DNA from: Bufo bufo
Lineage: Eukaryota; Chordata; Amphibia; Anura; Bufonidae
Length of the DNA: 64,000 bases
Direction: 5' to 3'
NCBI RefSeq assembly: GCF_905171765.1
Contig: NC_053392.1
Coordinates: 444,692,837 to 444,756,836 of the forward strand
The position numbers and the translations under genes are program-made. This document shows, one piece after another, positions 30,790-43,433 of the stretch (position 1 is the first letter of the stretch; each line of letters opens with the position of its first letter). The notes under the pieces were generated by a model. That model had not been told where the DNA came from. It ran no database searches and saw only the letters and a program-made list of their open reading frames with translations.

Positions 30790-31125
30790 ACTTTACATTG
30801 AAAGTCAATGGGGGATGGATCCATTTACAATTGCACCAATATTATGTCAATGTAAACGGATGGATCCCCATTGACTTACATTGTAAGTCAGGATGGATCC
30901 GTTCGGCTCCGCACCGCCAGGTGGACACCAAAACGCTGCAAGCAGCGTTTTGGTGTCCGCCTCCAGAGCGGAATGGAGGCGGAACGGAGCCAAACTGATG
31001 CATTCTGAATTGATCCGCATCCATTCAGAATGCATTGGGGCTAAACTGATCCATTTGGGGCCGCTTGTGAGAGCCTTGAAACGGATCTCACAGGCGGACC
31101 CTGAAACGCCAGTATGAAAGTAGCC
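30790..31125. mobile_element. Harbinger-like MITE remnant
   Basis: The sequence is self-complementary around AAACGCTGCAAGCAGCGTTT and carries the GGATCCG and CATTGAAAGTCAATGG motifs typical of the other GGATCC-rich MITEs here. Its right end, CCAGTATGAAAGTAGCC followed by TTA, fits that family. The left end merges with the piggyBac junction and is not clear. Confidence 0.5.
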
Positions 31126-31529
31126 TTAGTGAAGTGCACATGCGCGACGCACAAACCAATCAGCACACACTTTACACACACACAGCAGGGACCGCCCAAA
31201 GCACCACGCCGCTGGCCAATAAAAACACGGCGCATCACATGCAGCCCGGACAGCCCACAGCAGCGCGGCCATCCAATCAAAGTCACCGCCCGGACCGCCC
31301 ACAATTGCGCCAGCCAATAAACACACGGCGCACCACACGCTGTACGGACCGCCCACAGCATGGAGCCGTCCAATCACACCATCCCCACAACTGCGCCACT
31401 GGCCAATAACCACCTCTTATGGTGTGTGGTGTCAGTTGGAGCAGAGTGCATAAGAAGCAGAGTTCATAAGAAGCGCTGCCATTACATGCACAGTGACAGA
31501 AATTGCTCTCAGATACACACTGCAGCTGC

Positions 31530-32570
31530 TGCCAGCAGTATTAGCCAGCACCACCAATCAGTGCCAGCAATAATTGCCAGCCATCAATCATTGCCAGCAG
31601 TCACAGTAACAGCAGTCAGTGCCAGCCCTATCAGCCACCAGTCACAGTGCCAGTGGTCTCAGCACCACCAGTTAGTGCCAGCAGTCAGTGCGAGCTGTAT
31701 CAGCCACCAGTCACAGTGCCAGTGGTCTCAGCACCAACAGTCAGTGCCAGCTGTATCAGCCACCAGTCACAGTGCCAGCAGTCTCAGCACCACGTGGCAC
31801 TGCCAGTCGTCTTAGCCACCAGTCAGCGCCAGATGTTTCAGCCATCAGCTGCAGTCTCAGCACCACCAGTCAGTGCCAGCAGTTCGTGTGCCAGCCATCT
31901 CAGGCACCAGTCACAGTACCCACAGTCTCAGCACCACCAGTTAGTCCTAGCAGTCAGTGCCAGCTGTATCAGCCACCAGTCACAGTGACAGCAGTCTCAG
32001 CACCACCAGTCAGTGCCAAGCGTATTAGCCACCAGTCACAGTGACAGTGGTTTCAGCACCACCAGTTAGTGCCAGCTCTATCAGCCACCAGTCACAGTGC
32101 CAGTGGTCTCAGCACCACCAGTCAGTGCCAGCCGTATCAGCCACCAGTCACAGTGACAGCAGTCTCAGCACCACGTGGCACTGCCAGTCGTCTCAGCCAC
32201 CAGTAAGTGCCAGCTGTTTCAGCCATCAGCTGCAGTCTCAGCACCACCAGTCCGTGCCAGCCATCTCAGGCACCAGTCACAGTGCCCACAGTCTGAGCAC
32301 CACCAGTCAGTGCCAGCAGTCAGTACCAGCAATCAGTGCCAGCAGTATCAGCCACCAGTCACAGTGCCAGTGCTCTCAGCACCACCAGTGAGTGCCAGCT
32401 GTATCAGCCACCAGTCACAGTGCCAGTGGTCTCAGCACCACCAGTCAATGACAGCTGTATCAGTCATTAGTCACAGTGCAAGTGATCTCAGCACTACCAG
32501 TCAGTGGCAGTTATATCAGCCACCAGTCACAGTGCCTGCAGTCTCAGCCAAAAGTCAGTGCCAGTGACGC
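31530..32570 (+). repeat. Minisatellite in the Helitron leader
   Basis: About 17 degenerate units of 56-66 bp are built from CAGCCACCAGTCACAGTGCC, GGTCTCAGCACCACCAG and CAGTGCCAGC. It is open in several frames because the units lack stops, giving S/P/V/Q-rich peptides, which I regard as chance. Confidence 0.85.
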
Positions 32571-32667
32571 ATATTACAGCTACATATAAGTCAGTATTAC
32601 AGTAAGAGAAAATATTATAAAATTATAAAAGTACAAGCCTATATTACTTGGACTTTTTACTAACAAC

Positions 32668-35600
32668 ATGCCACCCAAAAAAAAGGACACATCAAGTAGG
32701 ACAAAAGACACAGACAATGAAACCCTATATAACCAAATTCTCCTGGAGAAACAGTCAAGTCAGCAAGTAATAATAAAAAAAGGCTGAAAAACAAAGAAAA
32801 AAATGAGCAAATAGATCAATTCAAGAAAAAGAAAATGAGTGTCACAAAAACGATAAAAGATAAAGATTCAGAAGAGCAAATAGATCTATAGAAGAATAGA
32901 AAAATCAGCGTAAAAAACAATCTCTAAGAGAAAGACAAAGACGAGCAAATAGATCTATTGAAGAAAAGGAAAATGAGCATCAGAAAAATGTGAAAGCACA
33001 CAGAGCTAGGAGAGCAACACTACGTCAGCAACAAGCAATAAAAAGAGGCAGGATAACAGATCTACAAACAGACACAACACGTTTATCAACAGCCACACAG
33101 GAGAGGATAAATGATATAAGAGAAAGACAAAAACGTAAGAGACATGCTGAAAGAGAAAAAGCTAGGAGAGCAAGTCTTACATCAGAAGAACGACAATTAC
33201 AATGTTTGCGGCAAGCACAATTACAGAGACTGGCCCGAAGTAAACGAAAGTGGAAAATAACAAATCCCGGGCAACAAAAGAAAGAATGGCAATGATAAAT
33301 GATATAGTTAATATTAATGAGGGTAACATTATACCCCACACATGTGGAGATTTAAATCAGATATGCAATTTTTGTCAAGCAAAACATTTTGAAGGAGAAA
33401 GACCATCTGATCAAAAATTTACACAGTGTTGCTCAAAAGGAAAAGTAAATCTTCAACCAATTCGAACAAATCCATTTATACAGAAGCTCATGATGGGTCA
33501 GCATCATTACAGCAAAAATGTCATGCAAAATATAAGGTCAATAAATGGTGCTCTAGCATTTGCATCTATGGGAGCTAACATTAGTCCGCCTTCTGGCTAT
33601 GGGCCATACTGTTTTCGAATCCATGGTTCGATTTGTCACAGAGCAGGAACACTGCATCCTCAACAGGGTGAAAACAGACAGTTTGCACAATTATACATTT
33701 TAGATCCCTCTGAAGCTGCAGAACAAAGAATGCACATTTCTGCCAACTCAGGAATAAATACAGAGCTTATGCAAACATTAAGTACATTTATGGCACAATT
33801 CAATCCTTTTGCCGAGGCCTGCAAAATGTTGTACCAAGTTGAAATAGAATATGAAGAGAATGTCGCCAAAAATGACAATGTTATTAAGGAAGTGTCCATT
33901 ACAATAGTACAAGATCGCAAAAATGACCAAAGGCGCTATAACGCACCAAAATATAATGAGGTTGCTTTTATTTTTCAAAATGATGATGGAGAACCACCAC
34001 TTGAAAGAGATCTTCTTATACACTGCAAACCAAGTGAAGATTATACAAATAAAATAAAAAAACACAAAGAATTAGTGTCCTTGATCCTAATTTGGAACCC
34101 ATGGTTTATCCATTGTCATTCCCCTATGGGGATCAAAGCTGGGGAATTGACATTCCATTGCAAAACAGACCACAAGCTTTATTAAATTTACCAAACCAGT
34201 CACACAATCCTAGAGTTAGAGTCACTCAAATGCAATACTACGGTTACCGTCTTTCCATTAGAGAGGATTTTAATCCCTTTTTAAATGCAGGCCGCCTTAC
34301 ACAGCAATATATAGTTGATGCATATGTAAAAACAGAAGCCAACAGACTCAATTATATATGTCAAAATCAGCCTAAATTGCGTGTTGAAAAATACTCTGGA
34401 TTAATGGATCATTTGTTTAATGAAGCCAATGAAGCAGGCCTGAGTCCTGGAAAAATGTATATTTTGCCTTCTTCATTTGCAGGGAGCCCCAGAAACATGC
34501 AACAAAATTATCAAGATGCTATGGCAATTGTCAGAAAATATGAAAAAACAGATCTTTTTATTACAATGACATGCAATCCCAAATGGGAAGAGATTGTACA
34601 TAACCTACAACATGGACAAACTGTTGATGGACAACCACATTTAGTTGCAAGAGTATTTCACCTAAAACTCATGGCTCTAATTGATGACATCAGTAAAAAA
34701 CATATTTTTGGAGTCCCAAAAGCAATGGTCTACATGATAGAATTTCAAAAGATAGGTTTACCACATGCTCGCATACTTCTCATTCTTAAAGAAAGCTGTA
34801 AACCAAAAAATGAAGAACTGATAGATAAAATTGTCTCTGCTGAAATCCCTAACATAGAAATCACTCCTCGCTTACATGCAATTGTAACAAAGCATATGAT
34901 TCATGGACCATGCGGAGCACTCAATCTTAATTCTCCATGTATGACAAATGACAAAGGATTTTCCGAAGGAATTCCAACAAAAAACTATTGCTAATAGCAA
35001 TGGCTATCCAAAGTACAAGAGAAGAAATACAGGCCAAACTATAATTCTTAACGGAAAGAATATTGATAATGCTTGGGTTGTACCATATAATCCTTACTTA
35101 GCTTTGAAGTACAATTGCCACATTAATGTGGAAGTTTGTGCATCAGTGAAAAGTGTCAAATACCTTTTTAAATATGTGTACAAAGGTCATGATTGTGCAA
35201 ATGTTGTCATTCAAGAACAAGGTACTTTGAATCATTATGAAATAAACACCTTTATTAATTCTAGGTATGTCAGTGCTCCAGAAGCAGCATGGCGTTTGCA
35301 TGGGTTTGAAATGCATTATCAATCAAATACCATCCATAGATTAGCAGTGCATCTGCCTGAAGAACAATCAGTTTTTTTCAACCCAAATGACATTACCACA
35401 GCGGTACATAGAGCTTTAAACCGTGATACTCAATTGACAGCTTGGTTCAAATTGAATCAACAAAAAGAGGAAGCAAAGAATATATTATATTCGGACATTC
35501 CTTTGCATTATGTGTTTGACTCTCAAAATTGTTGTTGGAAATTGCGTCAACGTGGTGCAGAAAAAATTATTGGACAAATGTATTCTGTCAACTTAATATC

Positions 35601-37479
35601 AAATGCAGAGCGTTACTGTCTGCGTCTACTATTGCTGCATGTGGCTGGTGAAGAATCCTTTGAAAATCTGAGGACAGTACATGGTAATGTCTATCCCACT
35701 TTCCAAGAGGCTGCAAAAGCAAAAGGACTTATTAATGATGACGATGTGTGGGAGAACACTCTGGAAGATGCTGTCCACTTTACAATGCCTAAACAACTTG
35801 GGGAATAATTTGCATATGTCTGCGTTTTTGCATCATTACAAAATATGAATGCACTTTTTCTAAAATATGAGCAATATCTCATTGAAGATTTAGTTCACAA
35901 ACACAAACAACACAATGATGATTGTACAATTTGTCGTAAGATCGCACTTAAAGAAATAGCCAACATTCTGGTACTACATGGCAAAAACTGTGAAGATTTT
36001 GGATTGCCTTCCACAATGCCAAATACTGATCAACTTTGGAATATGTATGATAAGGAATTACAAAACTACAGAGCTGAAGAAATGGAGAAAACATTAAACA
36101 GAGAACAAAAAAGAGCTTCAGAAAAAATATTGTCTGCAAGCAAAAATGACAACCTTTGCAACCGTTGTTTTTTCTTGGATGGTCCAGGAGGTAGTGGTAA
36201 AGCGTATCTTTACAAAACCCTTCTCAGCACAGTTCGTGGAGAAGGTAACATTGCACTCCCTGTAGCCTCAACAGGTATAGCAGTCAATCTTCTTGAGGGT
36301 GGAAGAACATACCACTCTCAGTTCAAATTACCTGTTCCAATAGTTGAGAACCCAATATCAAATATGCGTCTCAATTCTGCTGATGCTGAAAATTTGAGAT
36401 CTACAGTGCTCATTTGGGATGAGTGTACAATGGCCTCGTCTATTGCTCTTACAGTGGTTGACAAACTGCTAAAATAAATAATGGATAACCAGAAACCCTT
36501 TGGAGGAAACGTTTTATTACTTGGTGGAGATTTTCGGCAAACACTTCCAGTGGTTCCTCATGGTGACCGGACAAAAATTGTTGAAGCATGTATAAAGTAT
36601 AATAAACTGTGGCAAAACTTCCAAATACTTAACCTTACAAAAATATCCGTTCAGTTGATACTGAATTCAGCAATTGGTTGATCCAAGTTGGCAATGGTGA
36701 TACACCACACATTGACGGTTTGCCTGAAGACATAATTGAAATCCCTTCAAAAATTTTATGTACAGGAAATATTGTCAACAACTTTTTTGGAGAAAGAATT
36801 TTAGTTGCTGATGTCTCAAAGATAACAAAAAAAATGTATTCTTTGCCCAAAGAACTCTGATGTTGATAGCATAAATGAAGAGGTGCTAAATATTTTGGAA
36901 GGAGACACTGTGACATTCCTTAGCTCAAACTCAATTGATGACTCAACTGAGGAAAATATGCAGAACTATCCTATTGAGTTTCTTAATGAGTTAACTCCAA
37001 CAGGAATGCCGAGGCATAAACTGAACCTTAAAAAGGAGCAATAATTATGCTCCTCAGAAATATAAACACTAAAAGAGGATTGTGCAATGGAACCCGCCTC
37101 TTTGTTAAAGACTTGAAAAGAAACCTCATTATTGCTCAAGTAATAACAGGTTCAGCGGAAAGGGACATGGTCTTTATTCCACGTATTGATTTAGCTCCAT
37201 ACTCTACTAATTTGCCATTTACCTTAAGAAGACGACAATTTCCAGTTCCATTAGCCTTTTCCATGACAATTAATAAAGCTCAGGGGCAAACCTTAGAAAA
37301 AGTTGGCATTTACTTGCCAGAACCAGTATTCTGCCACGGTCAGTTATATGTTGCATTATCTAGAGTTAGAACTTTTTTCAGATGTGGTTGTAAAGGTTGT
37401 AGATGGTCCTGAACAAGGCAAACTGTTGCCAAATTCAGATAGAATATTTACAAGAAATGTGTATAAAGAAATTTTATAG
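32668..37479 (+). pseudogene. Helitron Rep-helicase, multiple breaks
   Basis: The protein would start MPPKKKDTSS at 32668. A basic repeat region (32900-33290) precedes CGDLNQICNFCQAKHF (about 33345), a zinc-finger-like site. Rep signatures are FITMTCNPKWEEI (about 34558), GLPHARILLIL (about 34757) and KYLFKYVYKGHD (about 35158). The helicase shows GPGGSGKAYLY (about 36182, Walker A), LIWDECTMAS (about 36410), LLGGDFRQTLPVV (about 36520) and [13 protein letters not shown] (about 37256) followed by YVALSRV. The HUH motif normally reads HAH, and here the second H is R. Walker A has A in place of T. Frameshifts near 34130, 34960, 36640 and 37375, and stops at about 35806 and 36475, make it non-functional. 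Confidence 0.82.
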
Positions 37480-37765
37480 AAAAATTTCAAGAGGTTAAAA
37501 AATACTTTTTTCCATGAATATCTGATTCAGATATTGTATATTGCAGATTGTTACAAACTATACTTACTGTATCGTGATATATACTTTTCCATTTTAATTT
37601 TTATTATTAATTTACTTTTGACTTCTTTCCAAAATATTTTTGACAAAATAAAATAAAACAAGAAATACAATGTGGTTAAATTATCTTACTATTTAATATA
37701 GATTGTTTCTACTAATGTTTATACCCTGCGCATTGGGATGTGCTGACTGACCCCCTTTTTCTTTG

Positions 37766-37806
<41 letters not shown>

Positions 37807-37904
37807 TACTTTACTTTATATTATTTATTATTAAAATATTTTGATATTTATAAAAAAATAGTAACTATATATATATCTTAATAAATATCATGTGAATTTA
37901 TAAA

Positions 37905-37950
<46 letters not shown>

Positions 37951-37976
37951 CACATAAATTTAAATACATAATTATA

Positions 37977-38012
<36 letters not shown>
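37480..38012. repeat. AT-rich tract with (TA)n runs
   Basis: It contains no gene. Three TA runs (about 37768-37798, 37912-37943 and 37985-38010) lie here, and the last abuts Tc1 copy 2. Confidence 0.8.
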
Positions 38013-38019
<7 letters not shown>

Positions 38020-39061
38020 CTAAAGAATTATTAGGAACACCTGTTCTATTTCTCATTAATGCAATTATCTAGTCAACCAATCACATGGCAGTTGCTTCAA
38101 TGCATTTAGGGGTGTGGTCCTGGTCGAGACAATCTCCTGAACTCCAAACTGAATGTCAGAATGGGAAAGAAAGGTGATTTAGGCAATTTTGAGCGTGGCA
38201 TGGTTGTTGGTGCCAGACGGGCCGGTCTGAGTATTTCACAATCTGCTCAGTTACTGGGATTTTCACGCACAACCATTTCTAGGGTTTACAAAGAATGGTG
38301 TGAAAAGGGAAAAACATCCAGTATGCGGCAGTCCTGTGGGCAAAAATGCCTTGTGGATGCTAGAGGTCAAAGGAGAATGGGCCGACTGATTCAAGCTGAT
38401 AGAAGAGCAACGTTGACTGAAATAACCACTCGTTACAACCGAGGTATGCAGCAAAGCATTTGTGAAGCCACAACACGCACAACCTTGAGGCGGATGGGCT
38501 ACAACAGCAGAAGACCCCACCGGGTACCACTCATCTCCACTACAAATAGGAAAAAGAGGCTACAATTTGCACAAGCTCACCAAAATTGGACTGTTGAAGA
38601 CTGGAAAAATGTTGCCTGGTCTGATGAGTCTCGATTTCTGTTGAGACATTCAAATGGTAGAGTCCGAAATTGGGGTAAACAGAATGAGAACATGTATCCA
38701 TCCTCTGATGGCTACTTCCAGCAGGATAATGCACCATGTCACAAAGCTCAAATCATTTCAAATTGGTCTTTTGAACATGACAATGAGTTCACTGTACTAA
38801 AATGGCCCCACAGTCACCAGATCTCAACCCAATAGAGTATCTTTAGGATGTGGTGGAACGGGAGCTTCGTGCCCTGGATGTGCATCCCTCAAATCTCCAT
38901 CAACTGCAAGATGCTATCCTATCAATATGGGCCAACATTTCTAAAGAATGCTATCAGCACCTTGTTGAATCAATGCCACGTAGAATTAAGGCAATTCTGA
39001 AGGCAAAAGGGGGTCCAACACCGTATTAGTATGGTGCTCCTAATAATTCTTTAGGTGAGTG
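38013..39061 (+). mobile_element. Tc1-type transposon, copy 2
   Basis: It has inverted ends like copy 1 (CACCTAAAGAATTATTAGG; right end complement to 39061), beside TA tracts. It is 1,049 bp against 1,050 in copy 1, in opposite orientation. Confidence 0.9.
38161..39029 (+). pseudogene. Tc1 transposase, copy 2, frameshift and stop
   Basis: It starts MGKKGDLGNFERG. DD(E) motifs are present: AWSDESRF, YFQQDNAPCH and LNPIEYL. It has the same missing segment as copy 1 (NENMYPS joined to SDGYFQQDN). A C run at about 38805 is one base shorter than in copy 1, which shifts the frame after LKWP. In addition TGG has become TAG just after NPIEYL (38843). The final residues PRRIKAILKAKGGPTPY are recognisable to 39029. 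Confidence 0.85.
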
Positions 39062-39687
39062 TATATGGAGCTGGTTTTGGTGTTTGGCAGAGTGGATCTG
39101 CATACCTACGGTGACTTTCCAGTGACCAAGATGGCGCGTTTCTCACTGGGCATGCTCCGAATAACACACAGAGGCTGTCTATCTGAGCGGCGCTTGGGAA
39201 CATGCATGCGTGGGCATGCGCCTGCGACGCATGACGTTCACGGCTGCAGGAGCTCCCTGATTGGCGCAGTACTATGTGTACAATGCCGAGATGCCGCATG
39301 GAATGTGTCTCCTGCCTGATTGGTATGCCTGCGTTATTTTTCAATTGCTCCTCCCCCTGCATTTCAGATTATCACTTGTATGACATGATCAATTCTCTAT
39401 ATATGAATTACAAGTTTATATCACAAGATTAGCACAGTATGTATAGCATGCATTATGATTGATATGTATGATCATGTCCTCATTGTACATTGGATTTTCT
39501 TCACTGTATTTTTTCACTGTATTTTTACTGCATTTATATATTTTTTTTGTAACACACCCACAGGGTGGAGTGTGGTCACATGATTTGTATCTTGATTGTT
39601 TCACCTATATAATTGCCATTATTTGTATTGATTCTCTGCTTGAAAAAGCCTCTAGTTGTGAGCCGAAACGTTGCACCGCACCGGTGA
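39062..39687 (+). repeat. Penelope-like terminal repeat fragment (left part)
   Basis: No gene is present. The 3' part contains TTGAAAAAGCC and GAGCCGAAACGTTGC, the decayed hammerhead-type phrase common at Penelope-like ends. It is cut at 39688 by piggyBac copy 2 and seems to continue at 42319. The family assignment rests mainly on this phrase. Confidence 0.4.
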
Positions 39688-39691
39688 TTAA

Positions 39692-42314
39692 CCGCCTCCG
39701 GACCGCCTAACGCAGGATCGCGTTCCGGAGGCGGCAGCCCTGCGCACACAGGTGCACACAGGCGCGCGCGTTCACAGGATCGGAAGGAAAGCGAGTGGAT
39801 CTCCAGCCTGCCAGTGGCGATCGTTCGCTGGCAGGCTGGAGATGCGATTTTTTTAACCCCTAACAGGTATATTAGACGCTGTTTTGATAACAGCGTCTAA
39901 TATACCTGCTACCTGGTCCTCTGGTGGTCCCTTTTGTTTGGATCGACTACCAGAGGACACAGGTAGCTCAGTAATAAGTAGCACCAAGCACCACACTACA
40001 CTACACCCCCCCTGTCACTTATTAACCCCTTATTAACCCCTGATCACCCCATATAGACTCCCTGATCACCCCCCTGTCATTGATCACCCCCCTGTAAGGC
40101 TCCATTCAGACGTCCGTATGATTTTTACGGATCCACTGATACATGGATCGGATCCGCAAAACACATACGGACATCTGAATGGAGCCTTATAGGGGGGTGA
40201 TCACCCCATATAGACTCCCTGATCACCCCCCTGTCATTGATCACCCCCTTATAAGGCTCCATTCAGACGTCCGTATGATTTTTACGGATCCACTGATACA
40301 TGGATCGGATCCTCAAAACACATACGGACGTCTGAATGGAGCCTTATAGGGGGGTGATCAATGACAGGGTGGTGATCACCCCATATAGACTCCCTGATCA
40401 CCCCCCTGTCATTGATCACCCCCCTGTCATTGATCACCCCCCTGTAAGGCTGCATTCAGATGTCCGTATGATTTTTACGGATCCACTGATACATGGATCG
40501 GATCCGCAAAACACATACGGACATCTGAATGGAGCCTTATAGGGGGGTGATCAATGACAGGGGCGTGATCACCCCATATAGACTCCCTGATCACCCCCCT
40601 GTCATTGATCACCCCCTGTAAGGCTCCATTCAGACATTTTTTTGGCCCAAATTAGCAGAAATTATATTTTTTTCTTCTTACAAAGTCTCATATTCCACTA
40701 ACTTGTGTCAAAAAATAAAATCTCACATGAACTCACCATACCCCTCACGGAATCCAAATGTGTAAAAAATTTTTGATTTATATTCCAGACTTCTCACGCT
40801 TTAGGGCCCCTAGAATGCCAGGGCAGTATAAATACCCCACATGTGACCCCATTTCGGAAAGAAGACACCCCAAGGTATTCCGTGAGGGGCATATTGAGTC
40901 CATGAAAGATTAAAATTTTTGTCCCAAGTTAGCGGAAATGTAGACTTTGTGAGAAAAAAAAATAAAAAATTCCGCTAACTTGTGCCAAAAAAAAAATAAT
41001 TCTATGAACTCGCCATGCCCCTCATTGAATACCTTTGGGTGTCTTCTTTCCAAAATGGGGTCACATGTGGGGTATTTATACTGCCCTGGCATTCTAGGGG
41101 CCCTAAAGCGTGAGAAGAAGTCTGGGATCCAAATGTCTAAAAATGCCCTCATAAAAGGAATGTGGGCCCCTTTGCGCATCTAGGCTGCAAAAAAGTGTCA
41201 CACATCTGGTATCGCCGTACTCAGGAGAAGTTGGGCAATGTGTTTTGGGGTGTCATTTTACATATACCCATGCTGGGTGAGATAAATATCTTGGTCAAAT
41301 GCCAACTTTGTATAAAAAATGGGAAAAGTTGTCTTTTGCCGAGATATTTCTCTCACCCAGCATGAGTATATATAAAATGACACCCCAAAACACATTGCCC
41401 AACTTCTCCTGAATACGGCGATACCACATGTGTGACACTTTTTTGCAGCCTAGGTGGGCAAAGGGGCCCACATTCCAAAGAGCACCTTTCGGATTTCACC
41501 GGCCATTTTTTACAGATTTTGATTTCAAACTACTTACCACATATTAGGGCCCCTAGAATGCCAGGGCAGTATAACTACCCCACAAGTGACCCCATTTTGG
41601 AAAGAAGAGACCCCAAGGTATTCGCTGATGGGCATAGTGAGTTCATAGAAGTTTTTATTTTTTGTCACAAGTTAGTGGAATATGAGACTTTGTAAGAAAA
41701 AAAAATAAAAAATCATCATTTTCCGCTAACTTGTGACAAAAAATAAAAACTTCTATGAACTCACTATGCCCATCAGCGAATACCTTAGGGTGTCTACTTT
41801 CCGAAATGGGGTCATTTGTGGGGTGTTTGTACTGTCTGGCCATTGTAGAACCTCAGGAAACATGGCAGGTGCTCAGAAAGTCAGAGCTGCTTCAAAAAGC
41901 GGAAATTCACATTTTTGTACCATAGTTTGTAAACGCTATAACTTTTACCCAAACCATTTTTTTTTTTTTTACCCAAACATTTTTTTTTATCAAGGACATG
42001 TAGAACAATAGATTTTGAGAAAAATTTATATATGGATGTCGTTTTTTTTTTGCAAAATTTTACAACTGAAAGTGAAAAATGTCATTTTTTTGCAAAAAAA
42101 TCGTTAAATTTCGATTAATAACAAAAAAATTAAAAATGTCAGCAGCAATTAAATACCACCAAATGAAAGCTCTATTAGTGAGAAGAAAAGGAGGTAAAAT
42201 TCATTTGGGTGGTAAGTTGCATGACCGAGCAATAAATGGTTAAAATAGTGTAGGTCAGAAGTGTAAAAAGTGGCCTGGTCATTAAGGGTGTTGAAGCTAG
42301 GGGGGCTGAGGTGG
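39692..42314. mobile_element. Non-autonomous piggyBac element, copy 2
   Basis: TTAA flanks lie at 39688-39691 and 42315-42318. The ends begin CCGCCTCCGG and CCACCTCAGC (complement). It has the same internal plan as copy 1 but is 1.2 kb shorter, mainly because the tandem array (40030-40640) has about three units and the inverted blocks (40640-41850) are fewer. There is no transposase. Confidence 0.82.
40030..40640. repeat. Tandem array in piggyBac copy 2
   Basis: Three to four units carrying CATATAGACTCCCTGATC recur near 40047, 40208, 40382 and 40576, about 160-195 bp apart. Each has the inner CAGACGTCCG inverted pair. They correspond to the 191-bp units of copy 1. Confidence 0.8.
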
Positions 42315-42318
42315 TTAA

Positions 42319-42449
42319 AGGAATCATTTGTTCTTAAACTTACCGGAGTGCGCTCATTTTCTGGATTATTTACTGGGGTAAGAAGTCTATTCACTTGGAA
42401 CGTGCACCCAATTTTTTCCATTTGTTGCTAGTGCCGCCATTTTTCTCTT
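42319..42449. repeat. Direct repeat unit, first copy
   Basis: 42345-42449 (GCGCTCATTTTCTGGATTAT onward) recurs at 43277-43381 with few changes. It continues the fragment interrupted by piggyBac copy 2, and is perhaps a Penelope-like terminal repeat. Confidence 0.6.
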
Positions 42450-42499
42450 AATAATTACTAATATAAACGTCCATAGCCATTATTATATAATTTTTTTAA

Positions 42500-42537
<38 letters not shown>
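42450..42537. repeat. AT-rich segment duplicated at 45058-45150
   Basis: AATAATTACTAATAT, then CCATAGCCATTATTATATAA, then a poly-T and TA run match 45058-45150 closely. The two copies bracket the 43431-44997 Tc1 and its neighbours. Confidence 0.7.
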
Positions 42538-42540
42538 TTC

Positions 42541-43276
42541 ACAAATAATGAGGCAGCACTTCCAGCTTTAGGTGGTAGGGTGAAGACCCCAAAACTTTAA
42601 TCCCAGCAACGTTTCGGCCTGCTCAATGAGGCCTTTATCAAGCTACATAACAGCGCATACAACCAGGTATATATACCCACATTTCAATAGATGCCAAATA
42701 CAATCAGTGAATACACATGTCATCAATTAAGTCACATGATCGTTAACCACATCATCATATGACACTATGTGTGTGATATACATTACTTAATACATCCATA
42801 CAAAAGTTACAAAAGTTATAAGTGATCATACTTCATTGTTATAAAGTGTACACTCCAATTTACATATGCGTCTTATATTTTGTTACACAGAATACGTGTC
42901 CCTTACGTGCATACTCCAGATCGTGAATCTGGTACATAAGTGTTCAGTGCATAAAGAGTTAAAATCCATTGTTAATGATGCAACTGCATCATATCTAAAA
43001 TTAAAAGCAGTGGGACTCACCGCCCGTGGACCCGCCGAGCCAGCCAGCGTTGGCATCCCTCCTTCAGCAGTGCGCATGCGCCGGGCCAGACGTCTCTCAC
43101 CCCACCCCCGTCAACGCTGCGCACCTACGCACATACTCCATGGACCGCAGCGTAATCCAATGGAGCGCATCGCAGCAGAGAGGGGAAGGGCAAGGTCATG
43201 TGACACGACAGCAGTCGCACAGCATCGGGGGGCGTGTTCAGTATCCATGGAGATGTGGGATGTGTATCCCAATGCG
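42541..43276 (-). repeat. Penelope-like terminal repeat fragment
   Basis: On the minus strand this ends in TTGATAAAGGCC and GGCCGAAACGTTGCTGG (42606-42645), the decayed hammerhead-type phrase. 43000-43270 is GC-rich with no gene. The family call is tentative. Confidence 0.45.
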
Positions 43277-43377
43277 GTGAATGGCGCTCATTTTCTGGAA
43301 TATTTACTGGGGTAAGAAGTCTATTCCCTTGGAACGTGCACCCGATTTTTTCCATTTGTTGCCAGTGACGCCATTTT

Positions 43378-43381
<4 letters not shown>
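43277..43381. repeat. Direct repeat unit, second copy
   Basis: It matches 42345-42449 over about 105 bp and ends GACGCCATTTTTCTCAT at a TA tract. Confidence 0.65.

Positions 43382-43382
<1 letters not shown>

Positions 43383-43424
<42 letters not shown>
43383..43424. repeat. (TA)n microsatellite
   Basis: This TA run lies left of the third Tc1-type element. The matching run starts at 44998. Confidence 0.9.

Positions 43425-43430
<6 letters not shown>

Positions 43431-43433
<3 letters not shown>

Larger units (their letters stand above)
31126..37500 (+). mobile_element. Decayed autonomous Helitron
   Basis: A plus-strand region carries, in order, a leader with a long minisatellite, a basic N-terminal segment, a zinc-finger-like segment, a HUH Rep-type domain and a PIF1-type helicase, the Helitron RepHel order. 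There are no inverted ends or target duplication, as expected. I could not fix the ends: the 5' segment 31126-31172 also occurs at 19497-19543, and no clear CTRR hairpin is seen at the 3' side near 37480-37760. Confidence 0.75.

Noticed and set aside
31530..32570. Long S/P/V/Q-rich open frames as repeat proteins
   Set aside because: They are open in several frames because the 56-66 bp minisatellite unit lacks stops. There is no start context or homology and the unit is not constant in length.
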